From NCBI GenBank assembly GCA_000761475.1, contig JQNW01000001.1, positions 682,001 to 746,000 on the forward strand: a stretch of DNA of 64,000 bases, read 5' to 3'. This DNA is from Chromohalobacter israelensis. Its GTDB lineage: Bacteria; Pseudomonadota; Gammaproteobacteria; Pseudomonadales; Halomonadaceae. A model generated the notes under the pieces. It was not told the origin of the DNA and did not search any database. It saw only the letters and a program-made list of their open reading frames with translations. How positions within the stretch are numbered: position 1 is the stretch's first letter; every line of letters begins with the position of its first letter. The position numbers were made by a program, and so were the translations under genes. Shown in pieces: positions 37,208 to 45,111 of the stretch.

Positions 37208-39860
37208 GGGTCACCTCCTCTTCGAGCAATGACTTGAGTTCGGGAATGCAGGAGCCGCACTGCGTCCCGCAGGCCAGACGCGCGCCGAGCGCATCGACAC
37301 TCGCATCGCCACGCCGAATGGCCTCGCGAATCGTCTTGGCGCCGACCTGGTGACAACTGCACACCACCGGGCCCGTATCGGCCTGCCCCGAGGCGCTGCC
37401 CGCCAGGACGCGGCGACGCTGTTCGTCGGTCAGCGCGGCGTCGCCGAACCGCGCATCGAGCCAGGCCAGCCCCGGCAGTTCACTGGGCGGCCCGACCATC
37501 AGCCACCACACCAGACGCCCATCGCGAAGCCCCGCGGCCCGCAGGCGGCCGCTGGTCGCGTCCTCGCACCACAGCGTCGCCTCGACGCCGAACCGCGCGG
37601 CGCACCAGGCCAGCCAGTCGCGCGACGTGGTGCTGGCGATCTGCCAGCGCTGGGCGTGATTCAGCGGCATTCGCGCCCAGTAGGCATCGTCGCTCTGAAG
37701 GGGGGCCCGAGTGCACGTCGGCGCCAGCAGGAGCGTCGCCTCCTCGGCCACGTCGAGCGGCTCGCAGGCCACCGCGCCGTGCTTGGTCTCCGGCTGCCCC
37801 GAGAGCGGATCGGTCAGCGGCGCGAACAGCGTGCCGACACGCCCGGCCCCGGTGAACTGGGCGTTCCAGTGGATGGGAATGAAGACATCGCCACGCCGCT
37901 GCGACGTGGCGACACGCACCCGTACCCGGGCTTCGCCCCAACGGTTGAAGACCCGCGCCAGTCCCCCGTCGACGAGGGCGTGCGCCCGGGCATCCTGCGG
38001 GTGGATATCGACATAGGGTTCGGCGCGATGGTTGAGCAGGCGCGGCGCGCGCGCGGTACGCGTCATGGTATGCCACTGATCGCGCACGCGACCGCTGTTG
38101 AGGCGTAGCGGGTAGCGAGCCTCCACCGCCTGTTCGGGCAGCGCCGGGCGCACCGGCACCAGTCGCGCCAGACTGTCCGGGGTGGCGAAGCGCCCCGTCT
38201 CGAACAACCGGGCGGTGCCCTGCGGCGCCTCGGCGGTCACCGGCCACTGCAGCGGCACCAGCGCGTCATAGGCGTTACGGTCCAGATCACTCAGGGCGGA
38301 AATATCGAACAGACGCGGTATTCCGCCAGCGTGGTTGCCATATCCCGAGAGTCGCGCGTGCTCGACAAAGATATCGCGAGGATGGCGATACTCGAACGCT
38401 TCTTCATACCCCAGGTGCTTGGCGACCTGGGCGATGATCCACCAGTCGTGGCGCGCCTCACCGGGCGGCGGCAGCATGCCGCGCTGACGCGAGATACGCC
38501 GCTCGGAATTGGTGACGGTGCCGTCCTTTTCCGACCAGGAGGTGGCCGGCAGCACGATGTCGGCATAGGCCAGGGTGTCGGTATCCGCCATGCATTCGGA
38601 GACGATCACCAACGGGCAGGCCGCCAGCGCACGCTTGACCTGATCCGCGTCGGGCAAGCTGACCACCGGGTTGGTGGCCATGATCCACAGCGCCCGGATC
38701 TCGCCGCGCTCCACCGCCGCGAACAGCTCGACGGCCTTCAGGCCCGGCTCCTCGGGCAGGTGGGGCGCATCCCAGAACGCCTTGACCAGCGCCTGAGCCC
38801 CCGGCGTGTGGTAGTCCATGTGCGCCGCCAGTTGATTGGCCAATCCGCCCACCTCGCGACCGCCCATGGCGTTGGGCTGACCGGTGATCGAGAACGGCCC
38901 CGCCCCCGGCAGGCCCAGCTTGCCGCCCGCCAGATGGCAATTGATGATGGCATTGCACTTGTCGGTGCCGCTGGTGGACTGGTTGATGCCCTGGGAGTAG
39001 AGGGTGACCACGTGCAATTGCGATGCGAACCAGTAATAGAAGGTTTCCAGCGCCTCGGCGTCCACGTCGCATGCCTCGGCGAGCGCGGCAAGAGAGGTGT
39101 CTTCCTCGCGTGCTGCCGCCAGTGCCTCCTCGACGCCCCGGGTATGGCGCCTCAGATAGCGTGTATCGTGCCTGCCCTTGTCGGCCATGAAGGCCAGCAG
39201 TCCATTGAAGAGCCGCGCGTCGCTGCCGGGGGCGATGGGCAGATACAGATCGGCGATCTCGCAGGTGTCGGTCACCCGGGGGTCGATCACCACCACGCGC
39301 ATCAGCGGGTTGCGCTGCTTGGCGGTGCGCAGACGCTGGAAGAGCACCGGATGGTTCCAGGCCAGGTTGCTGCCCACCAGCACCACCAGCTCGGCCTCTT
39401 CCAGGTCCTCGTAATTGCACGGCACGGCATCGGCGCCGAAGGCGCGCTTGTAGCCCGCCACCGCGGACGCCATGCAGAGCCGCGAGTTGGTATCCAGGTG
39501 CGGTGAGCCCAAAAAGCCCTTGAACAGCTTGTTGGCGGCGTAATAGTCCTCGGTGAGCAACTGGCCGGAGAGATAACCGGCAATCGCCTGGCCGCCATGT
39601 TCATCGCGCACCGCCGCCAGACGTGTCGCCACCTGGTCGAGCGCATCGTCCCAGCTCACCTCGCGCCCATCGACGCGGGGCGCGAGCAGACGCCCGTGGT
39701 CGCCCAGCGTTTCATGCAACGCCGAGCCCTTCACGCATAGCCGACCGTAATTGGCGGGATGCGCCCGGTCACCTTCGACGCCCGTCATGACGCCGTTCTC
39801 GATGGTTGCCGCGACGCCGCAACCGACGCCGCAATAGGGGCAGGTCGTGTGCTGCTGCAT
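37173..39860 (-). CDS. nasA: Assimilatory nitrate reductase, catalytic subunit
   Basis: 895-residue molybdopterin-guanine-dinucleotide enzyme that reduces nitrate to nitrite in the cytoplasm. An N-terminal [4Fe-4S] site uses CPYCGVGCG (Cys7, 10, 14) and Cys42 in LCVKG. The molybdopterin domains follow (SRLCMASAVAGYKRAFGAD, ATNPVVSLPDADQVKRAL, PATSWSEKDGTVTNSERR). The C-terminal 60 residues are a BFD-like [2Fe-2S] domain (VCSCHQVGAKTI...CGTQCGSCIPE), as in Klebsiella NasA. Start ATG 39860 with GGAGGGCGAGACAGC ahead. Expression is probably gated by the leader terminator at 39892-39921. Confidence 0.94.
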   Translation of the reverse strand: MQQHTTCPYCGVGCGVAATIENGVMTGVEGDRAHPANYGRLCVKGSALHETLGDHGRLLAPRVDGREVSWDDALDQVATRLAAVRDEHGGQAIAGYLSGQLLTEDYYAANKLFKGFLGSPHLDTNSRLCMASAVAGYKRAFGADAVPCNYEDLEEAELVVLVGSNLAWNHPVLFQRLRTAKQRNPLMRVVVIDPRVTDTCEIADLYLPIAPGSDARLFNGLLAFMADKGRHDTRYLRRHTRGVEEALAAAREEDTSLAALAEACDVDAEALETFYYWFASQLHVVTLYSQGINQSTSGTDKCNAIINCHLAGGKLGLPGAGPFSITGQPNAMGGREVGGLANQLAAHMDYHTPGAQALVKAFWDAPHLPEEPGLKAVELFAAVERGEIRALWIMATNPVVSLPDADQVKRALAACPLVIVSECMADTDTLAYADIVLPATSWSEKDGTVTNSERRISRQRGMLPPPGEARHDWWIIAQVAKHLGYEEAFEYRHPRDIFVEHARLSGYGNHAGGIPRLFDISALSDLDRNAYDALVPLQWPVTAEAPQGTARLFETGRFATPDSLARLVPVRPALPEQAVEARYPLRLNSGRVRDQWHTMTRTARAPRLLNHRAEPYVDIHPQDARAHALVDGGLARVFNRWGEARVRVRVATSQRRGDVFIPIHWNAQFTGAGRVGTLFAPLTDPLSGQPETKHGAVACEPLDVAEEATLLLAPTCTRAPLQSDDAYWARMPLNHAQRWQIASTTSRDWLAWCAARFGVEATLWCEDATSGRLRAAGLRDGRLVWWLMVGPPSELPGLAWLDARFGDAALTDEQRRRVLAGSASGQADTGPVVCSCHQVGAKTIREAIRRGDASVDALGARLACGTQCGSCIPELKSLLEEEVTHARAADTLETA

Positions 39861-39891
39861 GCTGTCTCGCCCTCCACCTGCAAACGCAAAA

Positions 39892-39921
39892 GGCCCGACC
39901 CCGCGGAAACGGGATCAGGCC
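39892..39921 (-). terminator. Leader terminator (attenuator) of nasA
   Basis: Read on the minus strand: GGCCTGATCCCG, loop TTTCCG, CGGGGTCGGGCC, then TTTTGCGTTTG. The 12-bp stem has two G-U pairs. It lies between the predicted sigma-54 start (about 40018) and the nasA ATG. The tail is the same as in the nasB leader terminator. Confidence 0.85.
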
Positions 39922-39934
39922 TCTTTGCCTGGTT

Positions 39935-39954
39935 GGGCGGCGCGTGGGCCGCCC
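39935..39954 (-). promoter_or_regulatory. Second hairpin of the nasA leader
   Basis: A 7-bp stem GGGCGGC/GCCGCCC with a 6-base loop (CCACGC on the minus strand), 13 bases before the terminator stem. It may be the partner hairpin of the ANTAR target, although its loop lacks the usual A1 and G4. Confidence 0.4.
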
Positions 39955-39973
39955 GCCATGATGAATTGCGTCT

Positions 39974-39987
39974 CGCCGCCGTTGGCG
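39974..39987 (-). promoter_or_regulatory. ANTAR-type hexaloop hairpin in the nasA leader
   Basis: On the minus strand CGCC-AACGGC-GGCG: a 4-bp stem with a 6-base loop having A at position 1 and G at position 4, the hallmark of ANTAR (NasT/NasR) targets. The loop closely matches AACGTC in the nasB leader. Confidence 0.6.
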
Positions 39988-40027
39988 TTCTCGGCGCACC
40001 GTGGCCGAAAAATGACGTACTCCATTC

Positions 40028-40044
40028 AAGCAAGCACGACGCCA
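40028..40044 (-). promoter_or_regulatory. Sigma-54 promoter of nasA
   Basis: Minus strand TGGCGTCGTGCTTGCTT: TGGC at -24 and TTGC at -12 with 10 bases between GG and GC. Predicted start near 40018, leaving a leader of about 158 bases. Confidence 0.65.
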
Positions 40045-40119
40045 ACCTATCGTTTACGTCATAAAAACAATCCCTTATGCCGCAAGGCATGACGACGATC
40101 CAGCGCTCGGGGTGCAAAA

Positions 40120-40136
40120 GGCACCAGACTGGTGCA
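40120..40136. promoter_or_regulatory. NtrC-like binding site between divergent nasA and nasB promoters
   Basis: GGCACC-AGACT-GGTGCA matches TGCACC-N5-GGTGCA at 11 of 12 positions. It lies about 76 bases from the nasA -24 element and about 110 bases from the nasB -24 element, suitable for activating both. Confidence 0.65.
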
Positions 40137-40243
40137 GGCATCGGCGTCCCCGCACAGCCATCGTTCACGCCGGCTGCCTTCCTGCCTCGCCGGAGCCAAC
40201 CGATATTTCATAACCGACTGAATAAAAAGCCTTGTCTGGTGAC

Positions 40244-40260
40244 TGGCACGCCCCTGGCAT
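40244..40260 (+). promoter_or_regulatory. Sigma-54 promoter of nasB-nirBD
   Basis: TGGCACGCCCCTGGCAT: a full -24 element TGGCACG, then TGGCAT at -12 (consensus TTGCAT) with 10 bases between GG and GC. Predicted transcript start near 40270. Confidence 0.7.
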
Positions 40261-40275
40261 GACATCGGACAAGGC

Positions 40276-40291
40276 GGGTCAACGTCGACCC
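40276..40291 (+). promoter_or_regulatory. ANTAR-type hexaloop hairpin in the nasB leader
   Basis: GGGTC-AACGTC-GACCC: a 5-bp stem with a hexaloop carrying A1 and G4. It starts about 6 bases into the predicted transcript. A second hairpin CGAGAC/GTCTCG follows at 40300-40319 and may be its partner. Confidence 0.65.
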
Positions 40292-40373
40292 CTCGGGCAC
40301 GAGACAGGCATGCGTCTCGCGCCGGCCGGAGCCGACACAGGGCTCGCGACAACACGATTCTCTTCAGGCAAAG

Positions 40374-40421
40374 GCGCCTGGCATCCGGTTTCCTCGCCGG
40401 GTGTCAGGCGCTTTTGCGTTT
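40374..40421 (+). terminator. Leader terminator (attenuator) of nasB-nirBD
   Basis: GCGCCTGGCATCCGG (40374-40388) pairs along its whole 15-bp length with CCGGGTGTCAGGCGC (40397-40411), with two G-U pairs and an 8-base loop, followed by TTTTGCGTTT. It stands about 175 bases before the nasB ATG, so transcription must read through it to express nasB. Confidence 0.88.
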
Positions 40422-40437
40422 CTACTCCACATTTTCA

Positions 40438-40578
40438 GAGGGCGTTTACAAAACAGGCGAGCGAAGTCAAGACAAGGCAAAATTGGCTGAAATAACGGAG
40501 TTTACGTGGGGTAAATGAGTATTTTGAAGCCGATTTTAACGCTGGATTGTCGAGTGCAGCCCTTTTGTAAACACCCTC
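40438..40578. mobile_element. 141-bp MITE-like element in the nasB leader
   Basis: Terminal inverted repeats GAGGGCGTTTACAAAA and TTTTGTAAACACCCTC (16 bp, one mismatch) are bounded by the direct repeat TCA (40435-40437 and 40579-40581), a likely 3-bp target duplication. Subterminal inverted repeats AAAATTGGCT/AGCCGATTTT and a central GTTTAC/GTAAAT allow much of the element to fold. It codes for nothing and has lower GC than its surroundings. It lies between the attenuator and the nasB ribosome site. Confidence 0.75.
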
Positions 40579-40596
40579 TCAGGGAGGTAAGGGGAA

Positions 40597-41841
40597 ATGA
40601 GTGCATACCACGAACATCTGGTGATCGTCGGCAACGGCATGGCCGGGCACCGGTTGCTCGAGACCGTGCTGGCGCACCCTCACCGCCCGCGCCATATCAC
40701 GATTCTCGGCGACGAGCCGGCAACGGCCTACAACCGTATCCTGCTCTCGCCCTGGCTGGCCGGCGACATGGACCGCGAGGCCCTGACGCTGCGCCACCAC
40801 GACTGGTATGCCGCGCAGGGCGTTTCGCTGATCGCCGGCGAGCGCGTCACCGCCATCGACCGGCAGTGCCGGACGTTGACCACCGACCAGGGGCGCCGAC
40901 TCGCCTACGACCGGCTGGTGCTCGCCACCGGATCGCGTGCCGCACGCCCCGCGGTGCCGGGCAGCGACCTCGACGGCATCCACGCCTTCCGTGATCTGGA
41001 GGACGGCGAGCGGCTGGCCAGCCTGGCCGACGCGGGCGGCCGCGCCGTGGTCATCGGTGGCGGCCTGCTCGGCCTGGAGGCCGCCGAAGGCATGCGCAAG
41101 CGCGGCATGACGGTCAGCGTCGTGCACCGCGCAACGCACCTGATGAATCGCCAACTCGACCCCACCGCCGCCGACATGCTCGCCACCGAGCTGCGCGCCC
41201 GAGGCCTCGAGATCCACACCGGCGCCGATCTCGCGGCCTATGCCCCGGATGCCAACGGCCAGCGCGCCACCGGCGTCGTCCTGAGCGACGGGACCAGGCT
41301 CGCAGCCGACTGCGTCGTCGCGGCGATCGGCATCGTGCCCAACACCACACTCGCCGAACGCGCCGGTCTGGCGACCGCCCGCGGCATCCAGGTCGATGCC
41401 TTCATGACCACGTCCGATCCGTGCATTTCGGCGCTCGGCGAATGCTGCGAGTTCGAGGGCACCACCTACGGTCTCGTCGAACCCATCTGGCGCCAGGCCG
41501 AGGTCCTCGCCGCCCGGCTATGCGGCGAAACGCCCGCGCCTTATCGCGAACGCCCCTGCGCCACCAAGCTCAAGGTCAGCGGTATCTCGCTGTACGCCTT
41601 CGGCCCGATCGCGCCCACCTCGGCGCACGAGGTGCTGACCTACCACGATCCGCAACACGGCGACTACCGCCGCCTGCTGCTGCGTGACGGGGTCATCGAC
41701 GGTGCGGTGCTGTACGGCGACACCGGCGACGGGCCCTGGTACTTCCAGTGCGCCCTGGCCGGCGACGATCTGAGCGCCTGTCGCCAGGCCCTGCTGTTCG
41801 GTGCCAGCGACGCCAGGCCACTTCTCGAGGAGGTCGCCTAG
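40597..41841 (+). CDS. nasB: FAD/NAD(P)H-dependent electron-transfer subunit of assimilatory nitrate reductase
   Basis: 414-residue pyridine-nucleotide-disulfide-type flavoprotein. FAD loop VGNGMAGHRLLE is at residues 10-21. The NAD(P)H loop VIGGGLLGLEAAEGM is near 150. AIGIVPNTTLAERAGL and ISALGECCEFEG are the usual later blocks. It resembles the N-terminal third of NirB and most likely passes electrons from NAD(P)H to NasA. Start ATG with CAGGGAGGTAAGGGGAA ahead. It leads the nasB-nirB-nirD unit, with nirB 118 bases downstream. Confidence 0.87.
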   Translation: MSAYHEHLVIVGNGMAGHRLLETVLAHPHRPRHITILGDEPATAYNRILLSPWLAGDMDREALTLRHHDWYAAQGVSLIAGERVTAIDRQCRTLTTDQGRRLAYDRLVLATGSRAARPAVPGSDLDGIHAFRDLEDGERLASLADAGGRAVVIGGGLLGLEAAEGMRKRGMTVSVVHRATHLMNRQLDPTAADMLATELRARGLEIHTGADLAAYAPDANGQRATGVVLSDGTRLAADCVVAAIGIVPNTTLAERAGLATARGIQVDAFMTTSDPCISALGECCEFEGTTYGLVEPIWRQAEVLAARLCGETPAPYRERPCATKLKVSGISLYAFGPIAPTSAHEVLTYHDPQHGDYRRLLLRDGVIDGAVLYGDTGDGPWYFQCALAGDDLSACRQALLFGASDARPLLEEVA

Positions 41842-41959
41842 CGGCGCCCCAGCCCCCGTTTCATGAGCTCCGGGGCTGGTCGGCGCGAAGGTCATTCGTC
41901 TTGGCGCCGCCCCTCGGGCCGTCTCTATTCATCGCCGAAGTGCGACAGGAGTACTTATC

Positions 41960-44485
41960 ATGAGCAAGCAACGACTGATCATCATCGGCAACGGCATGGT
42001 CGGCCACCACCTGGTCGAGCAGCTCATCGCATGCGGTGCGCCCCGCGACTACGCCATCACCGTGTTCGGCGAGGAACGTCACATCGCCTATGACCGGGTC
42101 CACCTGTCCGAGTACTTCAGCGGGCGCGATGCCGACTCGCTGGCGCTTGCCAGCGCCGACGACTACGCCGCACACGGCATCGACCTGCGCCTGCACGACA
42201 CGGTGACCGCCATCGACCGCGACGCCAACGAGGTCGTCACCGAGTCCGACCGTCATCCCTATGACCGCCTGGTCCTGGCGACCGGCTCCTACCCGTTCGT
42301 GCCGCCGATTCCCGGCAACGACCGCGAGAAATGCCTGGTCTATCGCACCCTGGACGACCTCGACGCCATTCGCGAGGCCGCCGAGGATGCCACCACCGGC
42401 GTAGTCGTCGGTGGCGGGCTGCTGGGGCTGGAGGCCGCCAATGCCCTGCGCGGTCTGAACCTGGATACCGCCGTAGTCGAGTTCGCGCCCCGTCTGATGC
42501 CCATGCAGGTGGACGCCGAAGGCGGCACGTTGCTGCGCGAGAAGATCGAAGCCCTGGGCGTGCAGGTGCTCACCGATCGCGCCACGCAGCGCATCGAGGC
42601 CGGCGAGACGAGCTTTCACCGCATGGTCTTCCAGGACGACAAGATGCTGGAAACCGATCTCATCGTGTTCTCCGCCGGCATCCGGCCCCGCGATCAACTG
42701 GCGCGAGACTGCGCCCTGGAAATCGGCGAACGCGGTGGCGTGGTCATCGACGACCGCTGCCTGACCAGCGACCCCGCGATCCTCGCCGTCGGCGAGGTCG
42801 CATTGTGGAATCAAAGCATCTTCGGGCTGGTCGCGCCGGGCTATCAGATGGCGAAAGTCGCCGCCGCCACACTGACCGAGGGCGATGCGACCTTCACCGG
42901 CGCCGACATGAGCACCAAGCTCAAGCTGCTGGGCGTGGATGTCGGTGCCATCGGCGACGCCCATGGCGATCGCACGCCGGGCGCGCGCACCTTCCGCTAC
43001 CTCGACGAGCTCAAGCAGGAGTACCGCAAGCTGGTGGTCTCCAGCGACGGCAAGAAGCTGCTGGGTGCCATGCTGGTGGGCGACAACGCCACCTACGACA
43101 CCCTGATGCAGTACTACGCCAACGGGCTGGCATTGCCCGACGACCCCGCTTCGTTGATCCTGCCGTCCAGCGAAGGCGCGCCGACGCTGGGACCGGATGC
43201 CCTGCCGGACACCGCCACCCTGTGCTCGTGCCACAACGTCACCAAGGGGGACGTCTGCGCGACGCTCGACGCCGGCGCCCTGGACCTGGCCAGCGTCAAG
43301 GACGAGACCAGGGCCAGCACCGGCTGCGGCGGCTGCGCGGCGCTGCTCAAGAGCGTCGTCGACCACGAGCTGGCGGCCCGCGGGGTCGAGGTCGACCAGT
43401 CGATCTGCGAGCACTTCGCGCATACCCGCCAGGAGCTCTACTCCCTCGTTCGTGTGGAGGGCATCAAGACCTTCAGCGAACTGCTCGAAAAACACGGCAC
43501 GACCGCCGGTCACGGCCTCGGCTCTTCATCAGCCCCGAAGCTTGGCTGCGATATCTGCAAGCCCGCCGTGGCCTCGATCCTGGCGGCCTGCTTCAACGAG
43601 CCGATCACCGACGCCGCCCACGTGCCGTTGCAGGACACCAACGACACCTTCATGGCCAACATGCAGAAGAACGGCACCTACTCCGTGGTGCCCCGCATCC
43701 CCGGCGGCGAGATCACGCCCGAGAAGCTGATCGTGCTGGGCGAAGTCGGCAAGAAATACGGCCTCTACACCAAGATCACCGGCGGGCAGCGCGTCGACCT
43801 GTTCGGCGCCCAGCTGCATCAGCTCCCCGACATCTGGGGCGAACTGATCGAGGCCGGCTTCGAGACCGGTCACGCCTACGGCAAGGCCACGCGTACCGTG
43901 AAGTCCTGCGTGGGCAGCACCTGGTGCCGCTATGGCGTGCAGGACAGCGTGGGCATGGCGATCCGGCTCGAGGAACGCTACAAGGGGCTGCGCTCGCCGC
44001 ACAAGCTCAAGTTCGCCGTCTCCGGCTGTACCCGCGAGTGCGCCGAGGCGCAAAGCAAGGATGTCGGCGTGATCGCCACCGAACACGGCTGGAACCTCTA
44101 CGTGTGCGGCAACGGCGGCATGCGTCCGCGTCATGCCGAGCTGTTCGCCACCGATCTCGACGACGAGCAGTTGATCCGCACCATCGACCGCTTCCTGATG
44201 TTCTACATCCGCACCGCCGACCGCCTGCAACGCACCTCGGTGTGGCGCGAGAACCTCGAAGGGGGACTCGACTATCTCAAGGACGTGGTGCTCGACGACA
44301 GTCTCGGCCTCGGCGACGAGCTGGAGGCACAGATGCAACACGTCATCGACACCTATGAGTGCGAATGGGCCAACACCCTCTCCAATCCGGAGAAGCTCAA
44401 GCGCTTTCGCACCTTCGTCAATGACAGCCGCCCCGATCCGGACATCATTGCCACCGAGGAGCGCGGCCAGCTCCGGCCGGCCTGA
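41960..44485 (+). CDS. nirB: Assimilatory nitrite reductase (NADH), large subunit
   Basis: 841-residue siroheme enzyme that reduces nitrite to ammonium with six electrons from NADH. Domains in order: FAD/NADH oxidoreductase (VGNGMVGHHLVEQL at the start, VVGGGLLGLEAANAL near 150), a BFD [2Fe-2S] domain (LCSCHNVTKGD...STGCGGCAALL, about 420-470), a ferredoxin-half domain, and the siroheme/[4Fe-4S] domain with SCVGSTWC (Cys-x5-Cys) and SGCTREC (Cys-x3-Cys). Start ATG after ACAGGAGTACTTATC. Length is typical (about 847 in E. coli). The nearby cobA feeds its siroheme. Confidence 0.96.
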   Translation: MSKQRLIIIGNGMVGHHLVEQLIACGAPRDYAITVFGEERHIAYDRVHLSEYFSGRDADSLALASADDYAAHGIDLRLHDTVTAIDRDANEVVTESDRHPYDRLVLATGSYPFVPPIPGNDREKCLVYRTLDDLDAIREAAEDATTGVVVGGGLLGLEAANALRGLNLDTAVVEFAPRLMPMQVDAEGGTLLREKIEALGVQVLTDRATQRIEAGETSFHRMVFQDDKMLETDLIVFSAGIRPRDQLARDCALEIGERGGVVIDDRCLTSDPAILAVGEVALWNQSIFGLVAPGYQMAKVAAATLTEGDATFTGADMSTKLKLLGVDVGAIGDAHGDRTPGARTFRYLDELKQEYRKLVVSSDGKKLLGAMLVGDNATYDTLMQYYANGLALPDDPASLILPSSEGAPTLGPDALPDTATLCSCHNVTKGDVCATLDAGALDLASVKDETRASTGCGGCAALLKSVVDHELAARGVEVDQSICEHFAHTRQELYSLVRVEGIKTFSELLEKHGTTAGHGLGSSSAPKLGCDICKPAVASILAACFNEPITDAAHVPLQDTNDTFMANMQKNGTYSVVPRIPGGEITPEKLIVLGEVGKKYGLYTKITGGQRVDLFGAQLHQLPDIWGELIEAGFETGHAYGKATRTVKSCVGSTWCRYGVQDSVGMAIRLEERYKGLRSPHKLKFAVSGCTRECAEAQSKDVGVIATEHGWNLYVCGNGGMRPRHAELFATDLDDEQLIRTIDRFLMFYIRTADRLQRTSVWRENLEGGLDYLKDVVLDDSLGLGDELEAQMQHVIDTYECEWANTLSNPEKLKRFRTFVNDSRPDPDIIATEERGQLRPA

Positions 44486-44688
44486 ACGACCGACCCGCTC
44501 TCATGGCAGCGCAAACCTGGCTCATCAGGGGTACCGAGGCGGGCCGTAGAGGAGATCCTGCGCCAGGGATGGCGTCGGTAGTGCCCAGGGAAGGGTTCAC
44601 GACGCCTCCTCGATGGCCCGGCCCCGGGAGCGATCGACGGCACCAGGCCCCAGCTATCACGCTCTCCGAACGCACGAGGAAATGACCC

Positions 44689-45057
44689 ATGTCTACCGCA
44701 ACCGCAATTCCCCCAACCCAGACCCGGACCTGGCAGACGCTGTGTGCGAGGGACGATCTGGTGGCTCATTCCGGCGTGGCCGCCTGGCTGGACGGCACCG
44801 ACACGCAAGTCGCGCTTCTGTACCTGCCCGGCCGGACGCCCGAGATCTACGCCGTGGCCAACCACGATCCGTTCTCCAACGCCAACGTGATCGCCCGCGG
44901 CATCGTCGGCGACATAAAGGGCGAGCCGGTCATCGCCTCGCCACTCTACAAGCAGCACTTCCGCTTGAGCGATGGCGTCTGTGTCGAGGACGAAAGCGTC
45001 CACCTGCGCACCTGGGAGGTCAAGATCGACGGCGACCGGGTCATGATCAGGGTCTGA
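44689..45057 (+). CDS. nirD: Assimilatory nitrite reductase (NADH), small subunit
   Basis: 122-residue Rieske-like protein without the Rieske cysteine-histidine pairs, as normal for NirD_2 proteins. Recognisable lines are IYAVANHDPFSNANVIARGIVGD and GEPVIASPLYKQHFRLSDG. It partners with NirB. Start ATG after GAGGAAATGACCC. The gap after nirB (203 bases) is longer than usual for this pair; I saw only GC-rich inverted segments in it and no clear promoter or terminator. Confidence 0.93.
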   Translation: MSTATAIPPTQTRTWQTLCARDDLVAHSGVAAWLDGTDTQVALLYLPGRTPEIYAVANHDPFSNANVIARGIVGDIKGEPVIASPLYKQHFRLSDGVCVEDESVHLRTWEVKIDGDRVMIRV

Positions 45058-45071
45058 GCGTCGAGCAAGGA

Positions 45072-45098
45072 CCGCCGACGCGAAAGCCTCGTCGGCGG
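45072..45098. terminator. Hairpin between convergent nirD and iadA
   Basis: CCGCCGACG (45072-45080) pairs with CGTCGGCGG (45090-45098). It has no T-run and probably marks a shared transcription end. Confidence 0.55.
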
Positions 45099-45111
45099 CC
45101 CGGCGGCCGAC

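Noticed and set aside
40110-40125. Alternative sigma-54 promoter for nasA reading TGGTGCCTTTTGCA on the minus strand
   Set aside because: The GG and GC elements are only 8 bases apart instead of 10. The sequence overlaps the NtrC-like site, and a correctly spaced promoter exists at 40028-40044.
42331-44358. 675-codon open frame inside nirB in another frame
   Set aside because: Arg/His/Pro-rich translation typical of a frame shadow. nirB itself carries all expected motifs in its own frame.
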